Assembly (NCBI RefSeq): GCF_023650955.1
Contig: NZ_CP098039.1
Coordinates: 496,001 to 560,000, forward strand
DNA: 64,000 nucleotides
Direction: 5' to 3'
Origin: Thermosynechococcus sp. HN-54
Lineage (GTDB): Bacteria > Cyanobacteriota > Cyanobacteriia > Thermosynechococcales > Thermosynechococcaceae
Of this stretch, positions 36,268-44,470 are shown piece after piece; the first letter of the stretch is position 1, and the number at the start of each line of letters is the position of its first letter. A program made the position numbers and the translations under genes. Under the pieces are notes generated by a model that did no database searches, was not told the DNA's origin, and was given only the letters and a program-made list of their open reading frames with translations.

Positions 36268-37616
36268 GCTCGCCGCCGGCCATCGGGCATGATCGTGCCC
36301 CGCAGATCCACTTCACTGAGGTTGGCACCACTCATGTCCGCAGCAGTCAAGTTCACTCGTGTCAAATCCGCCCGCGAGAGGTTGGAGCCTGAAAGGTTGG
36401 CATCTCCTAAGTCTGCCCCACTCAAGTTGACACCACTCAGATCCACCGTTCCCACTAAACTGCCACTAAATGTTGCTCGGCTCAGGGTTGCCCCAGTGAG
36501 GGTCGCACGGCTAAGGTTGGCTTCTGAGAGGGTTGCACGGCTAAGGTTGGCTCCCACCAAGCGAGCGCGGCTGAGATTTGCCTCTACAAGGTCAGCACGG
36601 CTAAAGTTGGCTTCCGTCAACTCCACCTCACGCAGGTTGGCGCCACTGAGATTGGCTCCCCGCAGCTTCACACCATTAAAGACCAAACCACTCAGATTGG
36701 CGCTGCGTAAGTCCGTCTGACTCAAATCGGCATTATCCAGCAATGCCCCCTGCAAATTCGCCCCTTGGAGATTTGCGCCTCGCAAGTTGGTGCCCACCAG
36801 TTTGGCATGGCTGAGGTTGGCTCCTCGCAAGTTGGCACCACTGAGATCCGCATGGCTGAGGTTGGTGTGGCTAAGGTTTGCGCCACTGAGATTCGCGCCA
36901 CTCAGGTTGACATCAGACAGTTCTAGGGACGACAGATCCGCCTTTGCCAGTTCAGCGCCCACAAGATTAGCCTTAGTCAGGTTAGCCTCACTCAGCTTTA
37001 CCTCCGTGAGATCGACGCGGCTGAGATCGGCACCACTGAGATTCGCCGCTGTTAAATTGGCACCACTGAGGTTGGCACCGCTGAGGTTGGCGCCACTGAG
37101 ATTGGCGTTGCTGACATCCGCTTGAATCAAATCCACACGGGTCAGGTTCGCTTGTTTTAGCTCCGTGCCATGCAAATTGGCGCCCTGTAAATTTGCCCCC
37201 GAAAGGTTAACGCCGTCTAGCCGCAAGCCCCGCAGATCTGCATTGGCCAAATCCACGCGGGAGAGATTGGCGCCCTGGAGCACCGTTCCCCGCAGCGTGG
37301 TTTCACTCAGTTCAGCGCGGCTGAGATTGGCTCGCGTTAGGTTTGCCCAACTCAGGTCACTGCGGCTGAGGTTTGCCCCAGCAAGGTTGGCATCTACCAG
37401 TTCTGCCTTGATCAGCATGGCATTGACAATTTCTGCACCACACAGCACGGCACCACTGAGATTGGCTCCGCTCAGGTTGACCCACTCCATGTCAGCGCGG
37501 GAGAGAATAATCCCCCGCAAATCAGCGTTGATAAACTCGCCATTTGTCAAACTGGCACGATTAAAGTCCCGTTCGCCACTGGCATAGCGTTTTAACAACT
37601 CTTGGGGATTCATCAA
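36264..37616 (-). CDS. Pentapeptide-repeat protein (450 aa, nearly all repeat)
   Basis: Almost the whole product consists of tandem A(N/D)LSx pentapeptides from about residue 14 to 440, for example NLSGANLSGANLSGANLTAA. It should fold as one long right-handed quadrilateral beta helix of roughly twenty turns. The N-terminus (MNPQELLKRYASGERDFNRA) and end (VDLRGTIMPDGRRRA) are the usual caps in cyanobacteria. There is no signal peptide or membrane segment, and no helix-turn region like that of the gyrase-binding MfpA. No function can be assigned. The high repeat identity makes this stretch prone to recombination and assembly error. ATGs at 37616 and 37613 are equally possible. Confidence 0.92.
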   Translation of the reverse strand: MMNPQELLKRYASGERDFNRASLTNGEFINADLRGIILSRADMEWVNLSGANLSGAVLCGAEIVNAMLIKAELVDANLAGANLSRSDLSWANLTRANLSRAELSETTLRGTVLQGANLSRVDLANADLRGLRLDGVNLSGANLQGANLHGTELKQANLTRVDLIQADVSNANLSGANLSGANLSGANLTAANLSGADLSRVDLTEVKLSEANLTKANLVGAELAKADLSSLELSDVNLSGANLSGANLSHTNLSHADLSGANLRGANLSHAKLVGTNLRGANLQGANLQGALLDNADLSQTDLRSANLSGLVFNGVKLRGANLSGANLREVELTEANFSRADLVEANLSRARLVGANLSRATLSEANLSRATLTGATLSRATFSGSLVGTVDLSGVNLSGADLGDANLSGSNLSRADLTRVNLTAADMSGANLSEVDLRGTIMPDGRRRA

Positions 37617-37820
37617 AAAAACGGGTCTGAAACCCCGCCCTTGAGAGCGGCTTTACACTCTAAGCCTAGCTTAATTCCTCAAGATCAAACTACGCTTGAT
37701 AGCGCTTGTAACCATGGGCTGTGCGGCCTTTTTCTAAGATATCTGCTGCCCAATCAAAGGCTTGATTCTACCCCTGCTTGAGAAACCGTGTCTGAGTGAA
37801 CAGCGACTTATGGCACACTC

Positions 37821-39005
37821 ATGATGGAGACCTCTGCGCTCGATGCTGTCATGGAAACAATCCCCATTCTTGATCTCAAAGCCCAATATCAATTCCTCCA
37901 ACCAGACATCGATCGCGCAGTTGCCCGCGTACTGGCATCGGGTCAGTTCATTCTTGGACCAGAGGTACAGGCCTTTGAAGAAGAAGTGGCAACTTACTTG
38001 GGGGTGCGCCATGCAGTGGCTGTCAATTCCGGCACGGATGCCCTAGTCATTTCCCTGCGCAGTTTGGGGGTGGGGGCAGGGGATGAGGTGATCACAACCC
38101 CCTTTTCCTTTTTCGCCACCGCCGAGGCGATTAGTTTGGTGGGTGCTCGTCCTGTGTTTGTGGATGTGGAACTGGACTCCTTTAACCTCGACCCGAGGCA
38201 GATTGCCGCAGCCATTACCCCCCGCACCAAGGCAATTTTGCCGGTTCATTTATTTGGCCGACCCGCAGCGATGGGAGCGATTGTGGAACTTGCCCAAGCT
38301 CATGGGTTAGCCATTCTTGAGGACTGTGCCCAGTCCTTTGGTGCTCGCTATTGCCCTCCCTGTGAGAACTGTCAATGTGAAACGGCAACTCAAAAAGCTT
38401 TGGCTCATCGGTTTACGGGGGCGATCGGTACCATGGGGGCGTTTTCGTTTTTTCCCACCAAGAATCTGGGTGCCTATGGCGATGGGGGGCTGATTACCAC
38501 CAACGATGATGAGCTAGCCGAGCGAGCACGAATGCTTCGCGTGCATGGCTCCCGGCAACGCTACCACCACGAAATGATTGGCTACAATTCCCGTTTGGAT
38601 AGCCTACAGGCGGCGATTTTGCGGGTGAAGCTGCCCTATATCGATCGCTGGAATCAAGAGCGACGGCGGGTAGCCCAAACCTATAACCAAGCTTTGGCGG
38701 GTCTTGAGGCGGTGGTGACCCCAGCCGTGTCGCCGGGGCATGTGTTTCATCAATATACGATTCGGGTGCTGAATGGCCAGCGGGATGCGCTTGCGGCTTA
38801 CTTGAAGGAGGCTGGCATTAGTTCAATGATTTACTACCCGATTCCCCAAGACCACTGTCCCATGTACAAGGGGCAATCTCCGCCCAATCCTGTGAGCGAT
38901 CGCCTTGCCAGCGAGGTTCTCAGCTTACCCATTTGGCCTGAATTGAGCAATGCCACAATTGAGTATATTGCCGCAACCATTCGTCAGTTTTTTCACAAGG
39001 ACTAA
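37821..39005 (+). CDS. DegT/DnrJ/EryC1/StrS aminotransferase with four-Cys insert
   Basis: This is a PLP-dependent sugar aminotransferase, which makes 4-amino or 3-amino nucleotide sugars. The 394-residue product has IPILDLKAQYQFLQPDI, FILGPEVQAFEEEVATYLG, VNSGTDALVISLRSLG, the PLP Lys214 in FFPTKNLGAYGDGG and SSMIYYPIPQDHCPMY. A segment of about 20 residues before the PLP Lys holds C178, C181, C184 and C186 (CPPCENCQC), not typical of the family and like a metal site. The first ATG (37821) or ATG 37851 may be the start; neither has a good ribosome site. No other nucleotide-sugar genes are nearby. Confidence 0.88.
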   Translation: MMETSALDAVMETIPILDLKAQYQFLQPDIDRAVARVLASGQFILGPEVQAFEEEVATYLGVRHAVAVNSGTDALVISLRSLGVGAGDEVITTPFSFFATAEAISLVGARPVFVDVELDSFNLDPRQIAAAITPRTKAILPVHLFGRPAAMGAIVELAQAHGLAILEDCAQSFGARYCPPCENCQCETATQKALAHRFTGAIGTMGAFSFFPTKNLGAYGDGGLITTNDDELAERARMLRVHGSRQRYHHEMIGYNSRLDSLQAAILRVKLPYIDRWNQERRRVAQTYNQALAGLEAVVTPAVSPGHVFHQYTIRVLNGQRDALAAYLKEAGISSMIYYPIPQDHCPMYKGQSPPNPVSDRLASEVLSLPIWPELSNATIEYIAATIRQFFHKD

Positions 39006-39218
39006 GTGCATTCTGCAAATATTTGTCTTGAGGATTTGTCCCGACTTAACAGAACCTTAAGCTGACACTCGCTAAGCTAGCTACAGCTCTTTTCTAAAAG
39101 ATGGGGCTGACAAACAGGACACATCCGCATGCTGTCCGCCATTGAAATTTTTGGTATTCAGGGTGTTCAACCCCTGCGAAAAGGGCTGTCATGTTACTTG
39201 GGCTAGGAGAGCTACGCT
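39006..39218 (+). other. Leader region of ldhA with Pho-like repeat and short ORF
   Basis: The 213 bases contain a pair CTTAACAG (39045-39052) and CTTAAGCT (39056-39063) at an 11-base period. A 25-codon ORF (39129-39206) and a CAGGG/CCCTG hairpin inside it (39159-39176) follow. No larger gene is present. Confidence 0.4.
39129..39206 (+). CDS. Possible 25-aa leader peptide upstream of ldhA
   Basis: An ATG at 39129, nine bases after AGGA (39116-39119), opens a 25-codon frame: MLSAIEIFGIQG, then VQPLRKGLSCYLG. Its TAG stop (39204-39206) lies inside the TAGGAGAG ribosome site of ldhA, 13 bases before the ldhA ATG. This arrangement would let translation of the short ORF affect initiation at ldhA. 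I know of no homologue, and a chance ORF of this size is quite likely, so confidence is low. A hairpin with five G-C/A-T pairs lies within it. Confidence 0.3.
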   Translation: MLSAIEIFGIQGVQPLRKGLSCYLG

Positions 39219-40217
39219 ATGAAGGTTGCCGTTTTCAGTGCCAAATCCTACGATCGCCAGTTTTTGAATGCTGCTAATGAAGCTCAAGGTCACCCCCATC
39301 TCCTGAGCTATTACGACGTGCTGCTGCGCCCCCAAACAGCGTCCCTAGCCGAGGGACATGATGCTGTCTGCGTGTTTGTCAATGATGATCTGGGGGCAGA
39401 GACCCTAAAACGGCTAGCGGAATTGGGGGTGCGTCTCGTCACCTTGCGCTGCACAGGTTTCAATAACGTGGATCTGGCCACAGCTGCAAGTTTGGGGATA
39501 ACGGTCACCCGTGTCAGTGTCTATTCCCCCTATTCAGTGGCGGAGCATACGGTGGGACTGATCCTAATGCTGAACCGCAAACTCCACCGTGCCTACAACC
39601 GTGTGCGCGATGACAATTTTTCCCTAGAGGGGCTGATGGGCTTTGACCTCCATGGTTGTACGGTCGGGATTATTGGCACAGGTAAAATTGGCCGTATTGT
39701 TGCTCAGATTATGCGTGGTTTTGGCTGCCACCTCTACGGCTATGATCCCTACCCCAACAAAGATTTTGAGCAGATAGGCACCTACACAACCTTAGAGACG
39801 CTGCTGGCTGAATCCGACATTGTCACGCTCCATTGCCCCCTTCTCCCAGAAAATGAACACATGATCAATGCGACCACGATCGCTCAAATGAAGCGCGGTG
39901 TCATGTTGATCAATACCAGTCGCGGCAAACTAGTGGACACCAAAGCAGTGATTGAGGGCATTAAAAGCGGCCAAATTGGTTATCTGGGCATTGATGTTTA
40001 TGAAGAGGAAGACTCTCTCTTTTTCCAAGACCTCTCGGACACAATCATTCAAGATGACACCTTCCAACTCCTGCAATCTTTCCCCAATGTAGTGATTACT
40101 GCCCACCAAGCCTTCTTTACCCGCAATGCCCTCAATGACATTGCCCGTACCACGATTGAAAATTTGACCTGTTTTGAGAAAGGCCGACCGCTGCTTAACG
40201 AAGTCAAACAGCCCTAA
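39219..40217 (+). CDS. ldhA: D-lactate dehydrogenase (2-hydroxyacid dehydrogenase family)
   Basis: This NAD-dependent enzyme reduces pyruvate to D-lactate, an outlet for reducing power in fermentation. The 332-residue product begins KVAVFSAKSYDRQFLNAANE, as in the LdhA branch of the family. It has the catalytic Arg in TLRCTGFNNVDL, the NAD site VGIIGTGKIGRIVAQIM, LLPENEHMINATTIAQMKRG, the Glu of GYLGIDVYEEEDSLFFQD and the catalytic His in VVITAHQAFFT. The ATG at 39219 follows TAGGAGAG. Its leader may contain a short peptide and phosphate-type repeats. Lactate rather than another hydroxyacid is favoured by YDPYPN and by the DVYEEEDSLFF motif of LdhA. Confidence 0.93.
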   Translation: MKVAVFSAKSYDRQFLNAANEAQGHPHLLSYYDVLLRPQTASLAEGHDAVCVFVNDDLGAETLKRLAELGVRLVTLRCTGFNNVDLATAASLGITVTRVSVYSPYSVAEHTVGLILMLNRKLHRAYNRVRDDNFSLEGLMGFDLHGCTVGIIGTGKIGRIVAQIMRGFGCHLYGYDPYPNKDFEQIGTYTTLETLLAESDIVTLHCPLLPENEHMINATTIAQMKRGVMLINTSRGKLVDTKAVIEGIKSGQIGYLGIDVYEEEDSLFFQDLSDTIIQDDTFQLLQSFPNVVITAHQAFFTRNALNDIARTTIENLTCFEKGRPLLNEVKQP

Positions 40218-40302
40218 TACTTAGGCTAAACGGTGATGGTCATGAGGTTTCTAGGAAACAGATCCGCTATAGTAGCGATCGCGTTTATTTCAGGAAAAAA
40301 TC

Positions 40303-41508
40303 ATGGGGCGTGCAGAAAAAGTTATATTGGCCTATTCGGGCGGGGTGGATACCTCCGTGTGTATTCCCTACCTCAAACATGAGTGGGGGGTTAAGGAAGT
40401 TATTACCCTTGCGGCTGATTTGGGACAGGGGGATGAACTGGAACCCATTCGCCAAAAAGCCCTTGATGCTGGGGCTAGTGTGTCTTTGGTGGCCGATGCC
40501 AAAGCGGAATTTATTCGCGATTATGCCTTTCCGGCCATTCAAGCCAATGCCCTCTACGAGAATCGCTATCCCCTCTCGACGGCTCTTGCTCGCCCCTTGA
40601 TTGCCAAGCTCTTGGTGGATGCAGCTGCCGAATACGGCGCCGATGCCGTTGCCCACGGCTGTACAGGGAAAGGGAATGATCAAGTCCGCTTTGATGTGGC
40701 GATCGCTGCTCTGAATCCCAACCTCAAGGTCTTGGCCCCTGCTCGCGAATGGGGGATGAGCCGTGAAGAAACGATTGCCTACGGCGAACGCTTTGGCATT
40801 CCTGCCCCTGTGAAAAAATCGTCCCCCTACAGTATTGACCGCAATCTTTTGGGACGCAGTATTGAAGCAGGCCCTCTTGAGGATCCGTGGATTGAACCTC
40901 TTGAGGAAGTCTATTTGATGACCCAAGCCATTGAAAACACCCCCAACTCACCGGAGTATGTGGAGATTGGCTTTGAGGCAGGGATTCCCGTTAGTTTGGA
41001 TGGCCGCGCCCTCGATCCAGTGACGTTGGTGAGTGAACTCAATGAGCGAGTGGGTCGCCATGGGTTTGGTCGCATTGACATGATTGAAAATCGCCTCGTC
41101 GGCATTAAATCCCGCGAAATTTACGAAGCGCCGGCCCTGTTGGTATTGATTGATGCCCACCGTGACCTCGAAAGCTTGACCTTAACGGCCGATGTCACCC
41201 AGTACAAGCGGGGCATTGAGGAGACCTACAGCCGCTTGGTCTATAACGGCCTCTGGTACAGCCCCCTCAAACAAGCCCTTGATGCCTTTATCCAACAGAC
41301 ACAGCAGCGGGTCACGGGAACAGTGCGCGTCAAGCTCTTTAAGGGAACTGCGCGGGTGGTGGGGCGACAGTCTCCCTATTCCCTCTATACCCCAGACTTA
41401 GCCACCTATGGCGCTGAGGATCAATTTGATCACAAGGCCGCCGAGGGCTTTATCTACGTGTGGGGGCTACCCACCCGTGTCTGGGCGGAGAAACTGCGTC
41501 AGAGCTAA
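40303..41508 (+). CDS. argG: Argininosuccinate synthase
   Basis: ArgG joins citrulline and aspartate using ATP in arginine synthesis. The 401-residue product starts with [19 protein letters not shown], the ATP pyrophosphatase loop, and contains [19 protein letters not shown] and [20 protein letters not shown], both diagnostic. The ATG at 40303 follows CAGGAAAAAATC. A TATAGT box (40268-40273) is a plausible -10 element 30 bases before the start, with a HIP1 octamer next to it. The stop codon shares CTAA (41505-41508) with the convergent YciI gene. Confidence 0.97.
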   Translation: MGRAEKVILAYSGGVDTSVCIPYLKHEWGVKEVITLAADLGQGDELEPIRQKALDAGASVSLVADAKAEFIRDYAFPAIQANALYENRYPLSTALARPLIAKLLVDAAAEYGADAVAHGCTGKGNDQVRFDVAIAALNPNLKVLAPAREWGMSREETIAYGERFGIPAPVKKSSPYSIDRNLLGRSIEAGPLEDPWIEPLEEVYLMTQAIENTPNSPEYVEIGFEAGIPVSLDGRALDPVTLVSELNERVGRHGFGRIDMIENRLVGIKSREIYEAPALLVLIDAHRDLESLTLTADVTQYKRGIEETYSRLVYNGLWYSPLKQALDAFIQQTQQRVTGTVRVKLFKGTARVVGRQSPYSLYTPDLATYGAEDQFDHKAAEGFIYVWGLPTRVWAEKLRQS

Positions 41509-41777
41509 TCGGGGGCTTCGACAATACACCACTCATGGAGTTCGTAGTGGACACACTGGTGTTGGACGAGGGGATCGCGGGCAACAATTTCCTCAGCGGC
41601 TTGGCGAGAATCGGCGTGAAACAACAACATGCCACCCCCTCGCTCAGCCCAGTATCCCGTGCGGGCTTGATGCCCTGCGGCAATAAGGGAGCGCACATAG
41701 GCGCGATGGGCACCAACGTGTTGATCAAATGTGGCCTTGTCCACAATGCCGCGTTCAATTTTGACAAACCATGGCAT
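41505..41777 (-). CDS. YciI-like protein
   Basis: The 90-residue product fits the YCII/ferredoxin-like family: [20 protein letters not shown], then [40 protein letters not shown] and [19 protein letters not shown]. The family His and Asp (HRAYVRSL and ARDPLV) are present; they are thought to form an active site, but a reaction has been shown only for few members. The gene is single and convergent to argG. The ATG at 41777 has a weak ribosome site. The function is unassigned. Confidence 0.85.
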   Translation of the reverse strand: MPWFVKIERGIVDKATFDQHVGAHRAYVRSLIAAGHQARTGYWAERGGGMLLFHADSRQAAEEIVARDPLVQHQCVHYELHEWCIVEAPD

Positions 41778-41870
41778 CGATCAGTGGCTCCTGTGGATGG
41801 GAATCAAGACCTAGAATAGCTATAAGCAGTGTGCTTGAGTAACTCTGTGGTGCCCTGATTGTGAGCGGCT

Positions 41871-43190
41871 ATGAGCAAAGCCATGACTATTGAAACCTTG
41901 TTAAGTGAATTTGCCCGTGGGGTGCGGAATTTCCGTGGCGTGAATCTGGCGGGCAGTGTGTTCCCTCTGGTGCAACTGAGCCATGTGGATTTAGCGGGGG
42001 CTAATCTTCAGGGCATCAACTGGAGTGGAGCAGATTTGATCAAGGCCAACCTTGCCAATGCCAATTTGCGGGGGGCAAACCTCATTGGGGCGGATCTCAG
42101 TGGTGCAAACCTTACCGATGCCAACTTGCAGGAAGCGATGCTCAGTGGCGCGATTTTGGTGGGCGCCTATCTATCGCGAGCCAATTTGCAACGGGCAGTG
42201 CTGAGTGGTGCCATCCTTAAGGGGGCGGTGCTCCACGACAGTAACCTCAAGGACACGAATGTGGTGGGGGCAGATTTGTCAGAGGCGGATCTGACAGGGG
42301 CGATCGCCCGCCGCCAAGACTTAGAGGAAGCCAAGCTCTCAGGAACTATACTGCCCAATGGCGAAGTGGTCTTTGATGATGGGGACATTGAAGAGGTACC
42401 GTTGCCAGCGACAACGCCAATTGCTGAGCCAATGGCCACTGCCAACGAAACCACTGTTATTGAGTGGACGAATGAGCAGGTGATTCAAATGCTGATCCTG
42501 CAACAGCACCCCTTGCCCAGTACCTATCAAAGTGCCGATTTGAAGGTGGTGGATCTGGGCAATCACTGCTATCAATTGCGCACGGTGACTGAAGCAGTCG
42601 TGGCAGTGGTGGAGGGGGAGAGTGTGGCCACTGAAAAAGTGACCCTTTTTACTGAGGCGCCCTTTGCGGATTTGGTGGCCAGTGTTCTCCAAGCCCATTC
42701 GTTTTTGCCAACGCAATACGTCAGTGAACCGATGCCGGCATGGCAGTACGAGCAGGTACCCATTCCCCCTGGGGGTGAGGTTCGCTTGGGAACCGCACGG
42801 CAACTTTGGAAAACTTGGTGGTTACTGCTAAAGTCCACTGCCACTGGACAAGAGCCGTCGCAATTACAACTATTGGTGGGCAATCAATGGCAGACCATTC
42901 AGGATATTGCCTTTTCACCCTCGGCAACGGGGGGGGTGATCATCAAAACCGCTGCGGGCGATCGCCACTATCCTGCGGATGCTTCACTGATCTGGCTGGA
43001 AAATATCCCCTCTACATCACCCACGACCACTGCTACGGCGCCAACGTCCACGGCATCGCTTTGGAATGGCCTACTGAAATTTGAAAATAACTGCCTGACC
43101 ATTCAAACAGCGGCAGGCCCTGTCTGTGTGCAGGGTGAAAATCTCAGGGTCACCATTGGTGGGCAAGCGATCGATCTCAACCAGCTCTGA
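41871..43190 (+). CDS. Pentapeptide-repeat protein with unknown C-terminal domain
   Basis: Residues about 20-150 are pentapeptide repeats (ANLQGINWSGADLIKANLAN, ADLSGANLTDANLQEAMLSG) forming a short beta helix, with EAKLSGTILPNGEVV as the end cap. The remaining roughly 280 residues have no repeat. They contain VIQMLILQQHPLPSTYQSAD, FADLVASVLQAHSFLPTQYV, LWKTWWLLLKSTATGQEPSQ and a Thr/Ser-rich linker, then LWNGLLKFENNCLTIQTAAG. I do not recognise that part. No signal peptide is seen. The last base of its TGA stop is the first base of the next ATG, so it is coupled to the tRNA nucleotidyltransferase gene. ATGs at 41871 and 41883 are possible. Confidence 0.8.
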   Translation: MSKAMTIETLLSEFARGVRNFRGVNLAGSVFPLVQLSHVDLAGANLQGINWSGADLIKANLANANLRGANLIGADLSGANLTDANLQEAMLSGAILVGAYLSRANLQRAVLSGAILKGAVLHDSNLKDTNVVGADLSEADLTGAIARRQDLEEAKLSGTILPNGEVVFDDGDIEEVPLPATTPIAEPMATANETTVIEWTNEQVIQMLILQQHPLPSTYQSADLKVVDLGNHCYQLRTVTEAVVAVVEGESVATEKVTLFTEAPFADLVASVLQAHSFLPTQYVSEPMPAWQYEQVPIPPGGEVRLGTARQLWKTWWLLLKSTATGQEPSQLQLLVGNQWQTIQDIAFSPSATGGVIIKTAAGDRHYPADASLIWLENIPSTSPTTTATAPTSTASLWNGLLKFENNCLTIQTAAGPVCVQGENLRVTIGGQAIDLNQL

Positions 43191-44470
43191 TGGTCGTCAT
43201 TCAACCCTTTGATTTCAGTCGCTGGCCGATCGCTGTCAGTGATTTACCCCCCGATACGTACTTAGTGGGAGGCGCTGTGCGCGATGCTCTCCTTGGGCGA
43301 ACAACCTTGTATCCCGACTTGGATTTTATTGTGCCGCGGAATGCAATTGCCTTGGCCAAGGAACTGGCGGATAGATATAAGGCTGGATTGGTTGTTTTGG
43401 ATCGAGAGCGAGGGATTGCCCGTTTAGTCTTTGCCAAGGCGACGGTGGACATTGCCCAGCAACATGGAAAAACCTTGTTGACCGATTTGAGCGATCGCGA
43501 TTTTCGTCTCAATGCCATTGCCTACGACATTCACCACCACCACCTCATCGATCCCCTCGGTGGCCTTTTGGATTTGCAACGCCACCAAATTCACTATGTA
43601 GCACCAGAAAATCTCGCTGCTGATCCACTGCGACTCCTACGTGCCTATCGCCAAGCCGCGCAACTGCAATTTACGATTACGCCCGAAACGCGGCAGGTGA
43701 TCCAAACCCTTGCCCCCCAACTGCGACGAGTCGCCCCAGAGCGGGTACGGGTAGAACTGAGTTATCTTCTCAGTGCTGTTGAGAGTGCTCCCCATGTCAC
43801 CCTTGCTTTTCGCGATGGGGTGTTGGCGGTATGGTTGCCTTCAGTAACGGAGGAGCGGATTACCCACTACCATGTCCTTGAATCCACCCTAGCGAATTTT
43901 CCCTTCCCAGCCCTTTGGCCGGCACTGACGACATCGATTGCCACAACCCCTGCGCCCGGTGAACCCCAACGGCGCACCCTAGCGGCTTTGGCAAAGCTCA
44001 CCTGCCTTGTGAATGCGAGCGATCGCCAAGCTGCCGAGGAATTAACGGCTCTCACCTACACCACGGATGAAATTCGCATTGTTCAAGTTCTGTGCCGACT
44101 GCTCAGCCACTGGCTAGTCCCCCTCGAACAGCCCCTGAACCGCGAGCAAGCCTTCTATCTATTCCGCGCAGCAGGTAGCCATTTTCCTGCCTTTGTTGCC
44201 CTTGCCCTGAGCCGTGGCATCCCCAAAGAGCATCTAGTGCCCTTGGTCAAAGCGTGGTTAGACCCCAAGGATGCCATTGCCCATCCCCCCCAATTGGTAC
44301 GGGGTGCGGATTTGGTAGAACAGTTTCATCTCTCGCCGGGGCCGCGTGTGGGTGAATTGTTGCGAGCTGTGGAAGTAGCCCAAGCGCGGGGAGAAATTCG
44401 CGATCGCCCCCAAGCCCTCGCCTATGTGGCACAACTCCTCAAGAGTGCAACCGAACCAAGGCACCGTTAG
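43190..44470 (+). CDS. tRNA nucleotidyltransferase / poly(A) polymerase family
   Basis: This class II nucleotidyltransferase has 426 residues. The head domain has LVGGAVRDALLGRTTLYPDL and the metal-binding DLDFIV, followed by GIARLVFAKATVDI, DLSDRDFRLNAIAYDI and the RNA-binding region ADPLRLLRAYRQAAQLQF. The family contains CCA-adding, A-adding and CC-adding enzymes and poly(A) polymerases; cyanobacteria can have more than one. The local tRNA-Pro lacks an encoded CCA, so such an activity is needed. Which nucleotides are added cannot be told from this sequence. The start overlaps the preceding stop (TGATG) and the end shares TTAG (44467-44470) with the next convergent gene. Confidence 0.9.
   Translation: MVVIQPFDFSRWPIAVSDLPPDTYLVGGAVRDALLGRTTLYPDLDFIVPRNAIALAKELADRYKAGLVVLDRERGIARLVFAKATVDIAQQHGKTLLTDLSDRDFRLNAIAYDIHHHHLIDPLGGLLDLQRHQIHYVAPENLAADPLRLLRAYRQAAQLQFTITPETRQVIQTLAPQLRRVAPERVRVELSYLLSAVESAPHVTLAFRDGVLAVWLPSVTEERITHYHVLESTLANFPFPALWPALTTSIATTPAPGEPQRRTLAALAKLTCLVNASDRQAAEELTALTYTTDEIRIVQVLCRLLSHWLVPLEQPLNREQAFYLFRAAGSHFPAFVALALSRGIPKEHLVPLVKAWLDPKDAIAHPPQLVRGADLVEQFHLSPGPRVGELLRAVEVAQARGEIRDRPQALAYVAQLLKSATEPRHR

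Noticed and set aside
36289..37587. Several plus-strand ORFs opposite the pentapeptide gene
   Set aside because: Arg/Leu/Ala-rich periodic products are the reverse complement of the 15-base repeats.
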